From Lineus longissimus (taxonomy: Eukaryota > Nemertea > Pilidiophora > Heteronemertea > Lineidae), in contig NC_088323.1 of NCBI RefSeq assembly GCF_910592395.1, forward strand, positions 8,122,001-8,186,000: a stretch of DNA of 64,000 bases, given 5' to 3'. The notes below the pieces were generated by a model. The model saw only the letters and a program-made list of their open reading frames with translations, made no database searches and was not told where the DNA came from. Position 1 is the stretch's first letter. Each line of letters begins with the position of its first letter. The position numbers and the translations under genes were made by a program. Below are positions 10,995-23,544 of this stretch, piece after piece.

Positions 10995-13900
10995 ATGTCG
11001 GCCATTCAACACGGTAGACGTAAAGGTCAACCGAGGTGTAAGTATGGCAAATAATTGATGATTTTGAGGCCTTGATTTTAGCCAAAATAAAAAGTAAGGG
11101 CAAACCTATTTCGCCTGTGACTATACATAGCCTATAGTCAGTGTTGTGAAGGCCTAGCCTAAAATGTATGGTCAGTCATCATGACAATGATGATACTGAA
11201 TAAGATCTGAACCATGGCCTGGGCAATTCCGGTCTCATAGACCATATCAGATAGTCGGCTACCGGGAAACATTTCCTAACAGACATTTTTGACTTGCGGC
11301 TATGGACAGAAGTCAATCATCTATTGTGCGCATGCATTAACTCCGTGTTTACAAACCTTGCCTATAGGCCTAAGCTGGGTCAGTAATAACTAAATTAGTC
11401 TAGACTGGCTTCTTCTTTTGACGAAATGCATGCTGCATGCGGTATGCAGGCTGGGGATTTTCTCAGAAGTAGATATTATATATAGGCCTAGGCTATATAC
11501 ATCATACTTCATTAAAATATTAAAATTTATGACTCCACCCTTCGTATCGTCTTCATTTTAGGTAAGCCACGGCGAGCTGAATTGCACGCGGCGAACCTAT
11601 AAATAGACTCCTGGTGTAAACACGGAGTTAACGCATGCGCACAATAGATGATGACTTCTGTCCATAGCCGCAAGTCATTTTTGTATCTTCTTGACTTGAC
11701 AGTGCATGAGCCATGTCCATGATGCATGTACGCACGATTAGGCCTATTCATGCGATTAGGCCTATTCATCCGTCAACATTAATTTAATAGCATTCCGCGA
11801 AGTTACTATTTATAGCTCACAAGGTCATTTGCATAAGATATTGATGACGTTTTAGTCAAGTGACAGTCGGACATCGACACTTTATTTCTACGCATTTGAG
11901 CTTATTTAAAAGTCAATTATCTTTGACCCTGCATTGTTTTTAGCATGAATGATACCATAGAGTCAGAGAGAGAAATATTCAGAACAATTATGTAGTATTT
12001 CCAACACTCGGACATGTGCCAGATTGAATCTAACTGCCCTAGTTAGAAAGCCTGAATCCATTACGAAACCGCATGTTTGTCCGACATTGCCTGTAATTCA
12101 GCGATGGGGAAATAGAGGGCAGCAGCTGCAGTGACGTCATCTTGGCGGAATGCTATTCAGACAAGGCAAATACCCAGGCATAATGGCATGGCATTGGCCA
12201 CTGTGTCTGACAACATTGGCCTCTCAATTTATTCTATTCAATAGGCCTATATTGTTTATTTTAAATTCAGCTGCCCCAGAACAAAGGCCGAATGATGCGA
12301 ATGAGCTCTCCATGCAGGCTGATATCAGGAAAGTGACAATCTTATCTAAGAACGACTGGAACCGGATCCAATACCAACTCAATCGCAAACAGATTGAGGC
12401 AGAAAGACTAAGACAGAAGAAAGCAGACGAAGATGCTAAGATCAACTCATGTAAAGAAATTGTCAAGAACTGGACAAACACGTTAGCGGTAAGGATTTTC
12501 AGATTTGTTTAGTTTGTGGTTGGAAAGTGCGTCGGCCAGTCCATTGATGATGATCATTAGCATGGAGGAATTTCGTAGTCACTGCATCTGCCAAAAAACT
12601 GCACGCACAGATTATATTAAACTTCGATCTTGGTGAATTTAGATGGTACTTTTGCCATCAAAACTCACCTAGAATTGAGTTTTCTGGAGCAGAATGAATT
12701 TAGTGGTCAAGTTGATCATGGTGACATACGCGAGACACTCTATGCCATCCAAATTCAGTTATTCACCTGGAATTGAGTTTGTTTTTTAAGTGAGTTGTGT
12801 GTGATAACTTTGCTCATTAACTAAGTGTTCTCGAATCTTTCACAATATTTCAGTGCGTGATTTGTATTGTGCATGTAGGAGGAAACCAGGGCACCTGGAG
12901 GAAACCTCCTCAAACCTAGGCTGTCAATGAAATGTGTCCTCTCTATCACAGGAGTTTGAGTAGTCTCGAACCAACAGGAAAGCGAATCCTAACTTCAGAG
13001 GTGATATGCATGCTATAGCCTAGCACCATTAAAATGACCGGTGGGTGCGCATGAAAATACAGTGGAACCACCCTAATAAGGACACCCACGGGACTGATAA
13101 CTGATGTCCTTATTAGAGAGGTGTCCTGATTAGAGAGGTAAACTTGAATGGAAACAACTCATTTGGGACCGAAACTAGTGTCCTTTATAGAGAGGTTTTC
13201 CTTAATAGAGAGGTGTCCGCTAAGGGAGGTTCCACTGTACTGCTCATTCCTCCAGCAGTGCTGTCTGTATGGTTCCGACGATGTAGCATCCTCGTCAAAC
13301 TTTTGATTGAATATCACTCGCTTAACTACTCAATCGAGTCGTCTTCCAATTTTAGGGTCAAAGACAGAAAAAGCTCGAGGCTCGCAAACTACGTCTTGAG
13401 AAAGAAGAAGAAGAGAAGAAGGCCATCGATATTGAAGAAGCCAAGTATCAGGCACAGAAACGAAAGGAAGCGATCGAGAAGGCTAAGACACAGCAGTACT
13501 ACCAGTCAGATAGAGTGAAACAGTTCCATGTGAGTACTTGTAATGGTGGACCAGAGGCAGAGTGGTTAGAATGCCTGGCTTCTAACCAGGAGGTCTCCTA
13601 GGTTTGACACTCGGATGAATTAGCACTTTTTCGTCGTTGTGTCCTTCAAGGGCAAGTCACTTGATGTTGACCCAACTTGCTTCTCTCCACCCAGGGGTGT
13701 AATTTAACCTGCTATAGACCAGCATCCAATCCAGGGGGGGGGGGTAATACTCCTAGTACATGAAGTTAAAATGCTACATGGAAACCTGGAAAAACTCCAA
13801 CCAAATGAAATTTTTGTGTCCCTGCTGTTATTGACTTATGAAATCTTCCAATATTTACAAAATCTCTCTTTATTTGGTCTTACCACCTGCAGTGTATAAG

Positions 13901-16900
13901 TGAATGCTGCAGTCTTGTTCCTCATGACTACATTCATTTGCATACTTGGTAGAGCCAAATGATGAATGTCCATTCCTCTATCATATCTAAACTCGTACAA
14001 AGAAATACAAATCATAGCATGTAGGCGTACTTGCATGCTAGATTTGCTAAGTTACCTGCTCGATCATCAGCCTTGCTCTCATCAATACATGCACATTTCA
14101 ATGAGATACGTTACACCCTGTACTGGCCAGAGACCTCTATTAGCCAGCGTGTACATTCTGTGTACATTTTAATGAATATAGGTTGGTGAAAAAAGTACAC
14201 CAAGGGTGCTTTAATTCCCACCGAATTTTATATGTGTTATGAAGAGGCTTTTCTCGAAATAATAGTAAAAATTCAAAACATTCCAATATCGATTGCCTGA
14301 GGAAAATTGATTTGTGTACAGCATTGCCATCAAATCGTCACTCGCGGACTGATATAGGCCTATTAGAATACAAGTTCTAAACTGGCCAGTGAGACAATAT
14401 TTCCTTAAATTAATTATCAAAAAGTATATCCCTGTTATGGCCTGGCTCTGTAGATTAAGAATCCACCAAAGATTGAAGAATAAATCCACTTTCACCCATC
14501 ACAGTCATGTATTTACCACAGCTTCACAGTTCAGTACGGACTATGTGTCAGTGCCACACTTCCGCCTGTGGATGAATACATGTCTCTTCCCTACAATGTT
14601 CACTTTGTTTTGCTTCCAGGGAGCGCTGCTGCTTACCGAAGTGCTGAAGGAGCGAGAGGCTCAACTGGAGCTCGCTCGTCTCAAGAGTAAACACACCGAA
14701 GGCAAAGACAAGGAATGGGTGGAGCAACAACAGAGGGAATTTGAAGAAGCTATTCGACAAGATCAGCTTGAAGCCTCCAAGAGAAATCGGGAGAGACAAG
14801 ATATTGCTCTCTTCCAGACTGCTCAGTGAGTTTTCTAATCGGCAGATTTTCGATTTACGTCCGAAATTAGGAGTGGCTTGGTTTAGTGGTTGTAAAGGGT
14901 CTCAGGGGTGATGGGTTCAGTTTTTCATCAATAGTTTTTTTCCTTTGACGTGGCTCTGAGAGTCCTTGTGCCTGGTGTCTTGCTAGGTCAAGCAATAGAT
15001 CCCATTGCATTGCTTTCATCATCATCATCATCATCATTGGTTTTAGAGCCTCCTTAGGCTCGTCATGCGTATCAATTTATGGCAAAAAATGTGTGCGATT
15101 TAATGGGTGCAGACGGGCTTTCATAACTTTCTCGATAAGACAATAATGTTTCTGAGTATATACACGGCGCCTGAATCAGTTCTTTATTATACTATCCTAT
15201 AGTCAAACCTAGATTCATCCTTTTGCTAGTGCCTATCCAATCTGGCATTAAAGGTGGATGGTGTTGAGGCACTGACTATGCTTGCTGGGAGGCTATTCCA
15301 ATCATTCACAATTCTTCTATCAGGTATCAACAATAATACTGGTAATCAAAAAACAAAAATGAAATACTATAGCGTCAGTTTTAAACGTAGCAAAGAAAAT
15401 CATGTTGCTGATTGCAAAAGATGAACCGATCATCTGTCACTATCAGCATCCCATTATCATTTCTGCTTTGTTGTTTCACTCCAGAATCAAGACGCACATC
15501 AAACAGAATGATGAGGACGTGAAGAATGACAGGTCAGAAGGCGAAGAGTTACAGCGTCTGGCCGTGCAGCATCACATGGAGAAACGCCGCCTCGAGGCCA
15601 TCAGACGCGACGAGCGTCAACAATTGATGAATGACAACGTGAAGCAGATTGCTGATGTTGAGAGGATGAAAGAAATACAGAAACTCCAAGAGGAGGTATG
15701 TGGTTAACCTCTTGAATCCCAACGACCGAAAGGTCAGTCTCTGTGATATTTTTATTCCCTTGAGCTGGGACGCTAGTTTATTGCTTGTTTTAGCGTGTTT
15801 GATGTACAGTAGGGTCAGTTAGAGCATGCCTGGGTAGATGACGCCTCAGTACCGGACTTTGGCGGTTGTATGCAAGCGCTATACATCGTGAAAGTCAGAC
15901 CCAATTTCGCAACCACATGACCACCCTTGGATCCCGGATTTTTTCAATTTTTGGAATTTAAGAGGTTGACTGTGACCTTCAAAGCGGTACACCGTTCATT
16001 AGATATTAGAAACTCGTCATTAGATTTGACAATTTCAAATTGTGAAGTTGAATTTTAACAATGCCGTTGTATAGACAGATATACAAAAAATAGATACCAA
16101 GTTTCATCAGATTTGTATGCATAATAACTGCATTGTGTATATAACTACAATGCTTTTTCGTGGATCACCAGTAATTACAAACAGCCTGACCCCTTTCATG
16201 CCTTTAACCCTTAAGCGGCCAACCGCCCTTTTAGGCACATTTTTTTAAATATTGGGCACAGTCAATCGCAGTATGTACAGACACTAGAACCCTTAAATGC
16301 CAACCGCGTGTTTTTCAATTTCTCGCGCCGACGTTCGTAGCTCAACTGGTAACGGCTCAACGGAATCAATCAGGCATGACAAACATTTTGTATCTAGTTG
16401 CTGACGTATTGCTAACAGCCTAAAGGATATCAGCGTTCCAATGGGCAGTGCTAATTTTTACTGGGGTATACGTTATTAAAATGACGTCAAAACTCAGACC
16501 GAATTGGTGTCATGTCTCAGGAACAACAATACTCTAATGACAGTCAGCACCATGTTGTGGCGGCCGTAGTTTTGCTGTTTCCTTATTGGTTTTTTGTTTG
16601 TTTACTCCAGGAAGAAGATGAGGAATGCAACATCTTTGCGCGTGCGAAGAGGAAAATGATGAAGCTTAGGGCCGAGAAAGAAAGACAGTTACACAAGTGA
16701 GTTCATGTGACACAGACCAAAATATTTACACCGGTCAAAGTGGAGGAACTTTTACCCCCAAAATTGTAAGGTGCTCCCTACTAGAAAGATAAATTTAACG
16801 TATAAAAAAAAAGAGAAGCCAGAATATACATATGGCCTTCAAAAGTGTTAAAATAACAAAATAATAATGCAATACCTTGTTTATGTCCTTGCTAACCAAT

Positions 16901-19282
16901 TCCACCCCTCAGGATGCATGCTATCCCAAAACTGTCACTAAGTAATATGACCAAAATCCCGGCGAATACACGGTCTAAATCAGGCCTGCTACATTGTATG
17001 TATTGCTTGGTGCTTTTCTTTTAGATGTTCCCACTATACCCTTTTAAAGTTGTAATATGTTTTAAACTTGGAAATATTCAGCTATGATAGTTTGTGATTC
17101 TGTGAAATCCCAATTTTGGACAAAACTTTGACTTAGTGTTTTGACCACCCTGTAGTGTAACAGAATTAGAGTTTATTTTTCATTGTGTTTTATTTTTCGC
17201 AAGTTTTGCCACAAGCAAAAAAGCATGTGAAAACTTCCCTGTTTACGAGGGTACCACTGAAGTTTATGCATGCCTTGCATTCCAGCGAGAAACAGGAACG
17301 CCTTGAGAGAATTCGCCATAAACTTGGTGCCCAGATGAAGGAGAGACTTGATGATGAGGATGAACGCATTCTGGCTGCTGTGGCAGAAAGTGAAGCCAAG
17401 AGGACACGTGAGGAGGCGGAGAACCAAACAAAGCATGACGGCATGCGACAATCCATCGCAAAGCATAGAATTGAACAGGTAAGGCCCCACACACAATTGT
17501 CATGTGTGTGGCTTTTTTAACAGGCAAATTTTTTAACCGTTTTGCTCTAGTTGTTGTTTTGGCACAAATGACAGCTTGCGTGAAAACAGTTGATTTTTAT
17601 TTTATTTTACATTTCATTTTGTTACGCCGTGAGCAGTTTAAAAAAAATCATGAGGATTCATTTGAAATCAGTCATTTGGCAGTGTTTTCCAATCATACTT
17701 GGGAGTGTTTTCCAGACATACGTGGCAGGGTTTCTTAGCCATACTTGGCAGTGTTTTCCAGACATACGTGGCAGGGTTTCTTAGCCATACTTGGCAGTGT
17801 TTTCCAGTCCACTTGAGTCATACCTGGCAGGGTTTCAATAGTTTTACAGTCATACTTGGCAGTGTTTTCCACTCTCGTCATACTTGGCAGTGGAATTCAG
17901 TCATCCTGCTAACAAAGTCAGTGGTTGTGGAAGTAAAAAACAGTGGTCGTCTAGAAATATTTTGTTTGACTTACTACCCATTGTCTAGCCTCTATCTCGA
18001 CCGTTTAAATAACTTGCTCGAAATCGATGTTTTCAGTTGAAGCTGCAAGAAGAGGAGGCTGCAGCGAACCGCATGAAGGAAATTGAGATGCTGGCGGTGC
18101 GTAAGGAGGCTGATCGAATCTTCAAGGCCAATGAGGAAGAAAAGAGGAAGAGGAAATTCGAGGAGGATCAAAAACTCATGGGATTCCATTTTAAACAGAT
18201 CGTAAGTAATCATAGGAGTCGGGTCATGTGTGTTCTTTGAATTCATGTCTGTACATTTGAATTTCTATTACCACAGTATTAGCAGTGCTAAGAGACAAGT
18301 AGTGTTAAGAATCAAGTGGCACTAAGAAACACATCAGAGAAGCGAAATCCTGAACTTTGTGCACTCTGACTCTGAGGCAAGTGCAGGTTCTGGGCCATCT
18401 CATCTTTCCTGACTGCACCATCCCATGATCATGCCTCGAGGAAAACAGCGCTCCCTTGTCTAAAAGACGTGATATAATTCTTACTTATATGTGAAGAACA
18501 CAATATGTGAAGTTCCATCCAATTGGCTGCATGCAGTAAGGAAGAAAAATGATGTAAGAAAGTTGGAGTGGTGTCTTCTCCTTATAACAAGCCAAAGGGC
18601 ATTTCTAAATGGACGTGCAAGGCCTGACACTGACACTAGAATCATAGCTGTCAATGTCTACCTGTGCTTGGTGTTGACTTCTTTCGGACTTGCTATTTTC
18701 CTCAGCTATCCCGAATCAAAATGTATCTCTCAGACTCCAGATGTAAAGAAGATGATCACACGTTGGTAAGTTGTCCGCAATTGTGCGCCCAAACCTCGAA
18801 GAACATTGCTAGTCCAGGCTGTTCCTGGAGCAAACTCTCAAGTCAGCGATCTCTTCAGCAGATCATTGTTGTTGAGATCTAAATATTTAGAAATTTATCA
18901 AATGCATTCTGCTGTTTGCTTCCAGGATGAAATTAAGGACAAGGAACAGAAGTCCCATGAAGAGGATCTTGCCCAGGCGAATGTCAACATGGGGCTTATT
19001 GAGTTGGAGGAGAGGCAGTTCCAGGAGTATGCCGGCAAGGTGATCGGCCACTGTGACAAGGCTGGCCGCAACACTTACGCCTTGAAGAAGGCAGCTAGGG
19101 AGGGAGCCGGTGGAGGCTTGGGCCCTGTCTTCCCTGGTAAAGGCGGCATCCGTCCGAGCTACATGGTCCAGGATAAATCTGGTGTACAGATGCCGCATTA
19201 TCAAAGAGATACAACCGAGGAGACAAAGAAGAATATTTACGGCGACGGACAAACAAATAAACGTCTTGGCTTTGTCTGGTAA
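10995..19282 (+). CDS. CFAP210: CFAP210 (CCDC173), ciliary microtubule inner protein, 9 exons
   Basis: Exons: 10995-11037, 12271-12488, 13356-13529, 14620-14825, 15485-15695, 16611-16696, 17286-17478, 18037-18201, 18926-19282. All have GT-AG borders and compatible phases; total 1653 nt, 550 aa plus stop, close to the human protein (about 552 aa). The family sits in the lumen of axonemal doublet microtubules and stabilises motile cilia. Evidence: an N-terminal VTILSKNDWNRI block (about residue 45), EIVKNWTNTLA (about 80), long Glu/Lys/Arg-rich coiled coil of trichohyalin-plectin-homology type (about 90-460), and the conserved tail with GRNTYALKKAAREG, GGLGPVFPGKGGIRPSY and the terminal KRLGFVW. 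The first exon codes only 14 residues plus one base; its start has AAAATGT context and an excellent GTAAGT donor. Introns carry SINE and MITE insertions. A possible 60-nt cassette exon lies at 18706-18765. AATAAA at 19481 suits the 3' end. Confidence 0.93.
13055..13237. mobile_element. TA-flanked TIR element, about 180 bp, in CFAP210 intron 2
   Basis: Same family as 4111-4291: TACAGTGGAACCACCC start, GGGAGGTTCCACTGTA end, internal TTAGAGAGGT words. Confidence 0.8.
13548..13740 (+). mobile_element. tRNA-derived SINE in CFAP210 intron 3
   Basis: A box-like GAGTGGTTAGAATGCC and B box-like GGTTTGACACTC are 30-40 bp apart, followed by a body with TCCTTCAAGGGCAAGTCACT and CTTCTCTCCACCCAGG, a tail module common in marine deuterostome SINEs. 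Confidence 0.65.
15011..15180. repeat. Dispersed repeat starting (TCA)n, copy 1
   Basis: TCATCATCATCATTGGTTTTAGAGCC, then CTTAGGCTCGTCATG, GGTGCAGACGGG and CTTTCTCGATAAGACAATAATG. The same order recurs at 30013-30175. Confidence 0.65.
15703..15970. mobile_element. MITE at the CFAP210 exon 5 donor
   Basis: GTTAACCTCTTGAATCCCAA at the left pairs with the complement of TTGGAATTTAAGAGGTTGAC at the right (about 20-bp imperfect TIR). It begins only 7 nt after the exon 5 end. Confidence 0.6.
17680..17895. repeat. Tandem array in CFAP210 intron 7
   Basis: CATACTTGGCAGTGTTTTCC and CATACGTGGCAGGGTTTCTT alternate; the perfect part (17715-17800) has a unit of about 57 bp, then decays. Confidence 0.75.
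18706..18765 (+). other. Possible in-frame cassette exon in the last CFAP210 intron
   Basis: A 60-nt open segment is bounded by a TTTTCCTCAG acceptor and a perfect GTAAGT donor. Flanking exons 8 and 9 join at phase 0 and this segment is exactly 20 codons, so it could be included or skipped without shifting frame. Without it, the spacing between FHFKQ and the C-terminal block matches the human protein, so I left it out of the main model. Its predicted peptide (LSRIKMYLSDSRCKEDDHTL) is less coiled-coil-like than the neighbours. Confidence 0.35.
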
Positions 19283-19480
19283 CTTCGAGGACAGGCTGTT
19301 TTACTGTGATATTTATGGGACTTTTAATCGAAACCAGAAGCAGTGCCTCTTATTTTCCAAGACGCATCTGTTGATTGAGAGTGGGAGCCTTGCTAAGTTT
19401 TTGCAGAATGTGCGAAATACTTTGGTCAACTTTAGAATATTCAAAGAGGTAACATTTCTTGCTTAAAATTTGTTTAAGTC

Positions 19481-19486
19481 AATAAA
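19481..19486 (+). terminator. Polyadenylation signal AATAAA of CFAP210
   Basis: AATAAA lies 199 bp after the CFAP210 stop codon on the same strand and is followed by AT- and GT-rich sequence. Its position suits a short 3' UTR. Confidence 0.55.
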
Positions 19487-21360
19487 ATTTTATACGCCCA
19501 TTTACTATATTGTGATGTGGGGTGTCTTATCCGTCCATGACCATTGACCTTGTTCTTGTCCATGTAATAATCAAAATTCAGGGCCACTCATCTGTATACC
19601 TGGGTCGGTTTGATGCAGTCTGCAATGCTCTCTGTTGATGTCAAGTCTCTTGGCTTTCGTGGCGGTAGTTTTCGAGCTTAAAGGAGGAGTTGCCGAGCCA
19701 GCTGAAATATAATTTTGAGAATTCCTTTATGTCCTTGGATGTATTAAAAATGTACCCAAATTATACCACTGCTTGCCAATACGCAGGCAATCGAAAGCGT
19801 TCACCTCTGTAGATTCCCATGCCGACCACCATGATTTGTCCCTGCAGTGATTTGACCTGTGTGGCTAAATTAGGTGCGAGTTCTCCCCTGTCTGACATCA
19901 TGGAATTGGATCCCAAAGTGGCACCCGTTGTCACTCCATTGTTCCTCCATTACACCCAGGGATCACTTGTATACACCTGCGAAAGCACAATCGTGCCAGC
20001 CGGACAATAGTTTACACTAAACTCCTCCTTTGATGCGACAGTTTAAATGAGCCAGATAAAATAACGGCCTTCCTCGATATCTATCTATCTATCTGTATAG
20101 ATGGCGCTGTGGATGTAATATTTATAAGATATTTGTGACTAGCTCCAGCTGAAGGATCTGCATGTGGCATTTTGGGAAATGGAAGAAAAAGATAATTCAA
20201 AAAGATGATATTACGACTTTCCTTAGGATTCAACTTTTTCTAGATGTGTTTCGAGAACACTGAACCCTTGTATTGTAATACAGCATATAAGTTGCTCCTT
20301 CAAATGGTTTTCCTTATAAAACTAACTTATCTTTGGACGAGTTTTTTTTCTGCTTTATGACGTCCATATCTCAGTCAATGCTCCTTCGAATGGTTTTCCT
20401 AATAAAACTAACTTATCTTTGGACAAGTTTATTTTCTGCTTTATGTCCATATCTCAGTCAATCCTCAATAGATAGTCATGTACCATATGTCATTTTTAAA
20501 GAATTTTTTTATAAGGAATCGTCATTTCATACTCGTAATGATAACTTATTGTCAATGTTTTGGCGCATGTGTCCCCTCCAGCCAGAGCCTGTCGTATTTT
20601 CTGATATACATGAACATTCTAAAGATGATGATCAGACATCTGGAAACATGTATTTTATCTCGCTATGTCAGGGTATCCAACACTTAATAGCGAATACATG
20701 TAGACTTTGTGAATAAATAATTCCTTATTCAGCGTGCATTGTCAGGACACACACTTTGCTGGTTTTATGTATATAAAATGAGGCAAAGATACCTGTATTG
20801 CGCTAACTTGTGAAAATCTGGGATTTTGATGTGCATGTACTCCAAGTTGTCTCAAGGGTTCACAATCAAATTAGCAAAATGCACAGAGTACCATCAGTGC
20901 ATTACTAGTGTAATGGGTGCGGTTGCTCAATCCGCATCAGCAGTATTAACGTCAGCGTTAAACGGCGATCTACTGGGCCATGTTCCGTAAAGAGACACCC
21001 ACTAGCCCTTTAAGGGCAAGAATCTTTTGTATATATCTTTTTCTATGTATATTCCAATAACCAAGTGTGATGTGCTCTACAGGGTGAACCGACAAAAATG
21101 AAACGCCAAGAATTCTTAATAATTGGAGTCATCTGATTTTTGCCAATTGGCATAGAAATTGATCAGTAACTAGTATCTTGCATGTATCTTATAAAAAACA
21201 GTAAAACAATGCATGTCAGTGAAATAGGAGATGCCAAAAGTAGCAGCTAGATGTAGGGTTTTTGTGCTCATCTCTAGAACCCTGAGAGCTGAATGAGGAC
21301 TTTTGCGCAATCCATGTTGATGGTGCAGCGAGTTGCGTCCCTTGTCAAGGCCCATAAAGA
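19487..21360. other. Gene-free region with one short duplication
   Basis: A block of about 95 bp with TATAAAACTAACTTATCTTT is duplicated in tandem at about 20291-20461. TATCTATC repeats near 20080. No gene seen. Confidence 0.5.
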
Positions 21361-21935
21361 GTTGTAACAGACAATGCGAGTTGTAACGACAATGCGAATT
21401 GTAACGACAATGCGAGTTGTAACGCCAATGCGAGTTGTAACGCCAATGCGAGTTGTAACGACAATGCGAGTTGTAACGCCAATGCGAGTTGTAACGCCAA
21501 TGCGAGTTGTAACGACAATGCGAGTTGTAACGACAATGCGAATTGTAACGACAATGCGAGTTGTAACGACAATGCGAGTTGTAACGCCAATGCGAGTTGT
21601 AACGACAATGCGAGTTGTAACGCCAATGCGAGTTGTAACGCCAATGCGAATTGTAACGACAATGCGAGTTGTAACGCCAATGCGAGTTGTAACGACAATG
21701 CGAGTTGTAACGACAATGCGAGTTGTAACGACAATGCAAATTGTAACGACAGTGCGAATTGTAACGACATTGCGAGTTGTAACGCCAATGCGAGTTGTAA
21801 CGACAATGCGAATTGTAACGCCAATGCGAGTTGTAACGCCAATGCGAGTTGTAACGCCAATGCGAGTTGTAACGCCAATGCGAGTTGTAACGCCAATGCG
21901 AGTTGTAACGCCAATGCGAGTTGTAACGACAATGC
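21361..21935. repeat. 18-bp minisatellite, about 32 copies
   Basis: Unit GTTGTAACGMCAATGCGA where M is A or C. Since 18 is a multiple of 3 and the unit lacks stops in several frames, long overlapping open frames arise on both strands; these are not taken as genes. Rare extra variants (GCAAATTG, GACAGTGC, GACATTGC) cluster near 21735-21770. Confidence 0.95.
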
Positions 21936-22273
21936 CAACAGCTATAAGTATAACGGTCAACAGTAACCTTGCCAACAAAGAAGAAAGAAAACAGATGCAG
22001 CATAACAACACTTCAAATGACATGGTCACGCACAGCATTTTGCCATTGTCGTTTATTCTTTGTTGGTACCGGAGCACTGAAAGGTTATGTGACTCACTGC
22101 GCCTCCTATGGGTTCAACTCACTACTACTACACTGAGGTCGAATGTCCAGCATGTTTGTACATGGACATGTATATAGATAGAGAGTGAGAAATAAAGATC
22201 GAATGCTAGCATGACAAGAAGTGAAGTGTTATTAGTTCTGTGAAAGTCAACGATGCGCGAGCTTGAATTATGC

Positions 22274-22450
22274 AGGAGCGGTCGGAGTGGTGCAGTGGAA
22301 AAAACAGCGCATGTCACCTCTGACGTCCAAGGTTCGATTCCCAGTCAGTCCCGGTATACGCAAGTGATATAGAAAGGACGACTCCCACCGGCAGTGCAGG
22401 TACCCTCAGGAGTCTGGTTTCCTCCTACTTACATAAAAAATTGCCCCATG
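22274..22450 (+). mobile_element. tRNA-derived SINE
   Basis: A-box-like GGAGTGGTGCAGTGG and a good B box GGTTCGATTCCC about 45 bp later, then ACCCTCAGGAGTCTGGTTTCC. This is not a functional tRNA: the cloverleaf is not closed by an acceptor stem. Confidence 0.6.
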
Positions 22451-23423
22451 TTGTTTATTACATGTAGCTAATTATATCCTTTTTGACACTCGGCTCTCAA
22501 CTCCATATTTAGAATAGAATCCTCGCCCAAAAAGAGGGCAGCTTTTTCCAGGTGTCGGGGGTCGTGCTCATTAACCCCAGGTGTGTGTCCCGCCCAAGAA
22601 TGACGACAGCATGTCATTCAAGCGCACACCCTAATTAGCCGTAATCACCCTTGACAACCACACCAGTCAAGACCGGGACATCACCACCACCATTGGTGAC
22701 GTCACAGGGATAACCGACGACGACTCACCAACAGAGTTGAGACGTCAAGACGTAAGGACAATCCAACGATACTTTTTCTGAATTGACGCTACGTCAGTCA
22801 CAACGGTCTTACCATTGGACAAGGCAGCACACAAAACCTACGTTCACTAACCCCAGGTGTGAGTGTGCAGACACCACTGAGATTGCAACTGATCAACTTT
22901 TTATATGATAAAAACATTTGTTCCATATGAAATGCATTAGCCACTTGAATCATCTACAAGGTGCCAACATCTTGCACCACAAAAAGTCCCAGTCTGTCTT
23001 CATTGCCAGTGACCGCAATGTCTGGCCAATGTATTAAAGAGAGGTCATATGCAACTGCCAACTTTTTATCTTCTGCTCAACAGAGATAGCGTATGGCATC
23101 CTCGGCGGAACGGTGCGTCATTCTGGCTGGAAAGATATAAACCAAACAAAACAAAGCCCAAAGTAGCAACATGCAACCTGAAATCTGCTCAGAACATTGG
23201 AACTGCGCTGGTCTTCATATCTGCTGTCACAGTGAGCAGATACAACACCCCTAAATCTTATGATTATTCGTTCTTCTGTTCCTGAACAAAACAGAATCAA
23301 GACACGTGAGGGGACACTTCTGTTATACTCGCCGTCATCAGATCCTTCCACTGTCAGGTGGTGATCACATGTTGTTGCACGACGGTGGGCCAAGTGTTTT
23401 AGAGGAGGAGTTGTGGGAGATAA
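22451..23423. other. Gene-free region
   Basis: No gene recognised; CCCCAGGTGTG occurs twice (about 22574 and 22852), hinting at a degenerate repeat. Confidence 0.35.
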
Positions 23424-23544
23424 TGGGTGATATGAATAAAGACTAGCAAATGCTTTTACTCCGGTTTTGTTAAGGAAGGCCTAGTGTAAAATGTACATGG
23501 AGATTTAGATAAAAGCATTTGCTAGTCTTTATTCATATCACCCA
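23424..23544. mobile_element. Hairpin element, perfect 35-bp inverted repeats
   Basis: Arms 23424-23458 and 23510-23544 are exact complements, starting TGGGTGATATGAATAAAG, with a 51-bp loop. Minimal MITE; its terminal TGGGTGAT matches the foldback element at 2566. Confidence 0.85.

Noticed and set aside
12224-12481. Minus-strand 85-codon frame
   Set aside because: Antisense shadow of CFAP210 exon 2.
17185-17527. Several minus-strand open frames opposite CFAP210 exon 7
   Set aside because: Shadow frames of the coiled-coil exon.
21170-22177. Four overlapping open frames of about 200-277 codons rich in RYNSHW/C, VTTRI, LALQ or MRVVT repeats
   Set aside because: They are products of the 18-bp minisatellite, whose period is a multiple of three; no independent gene evidence.
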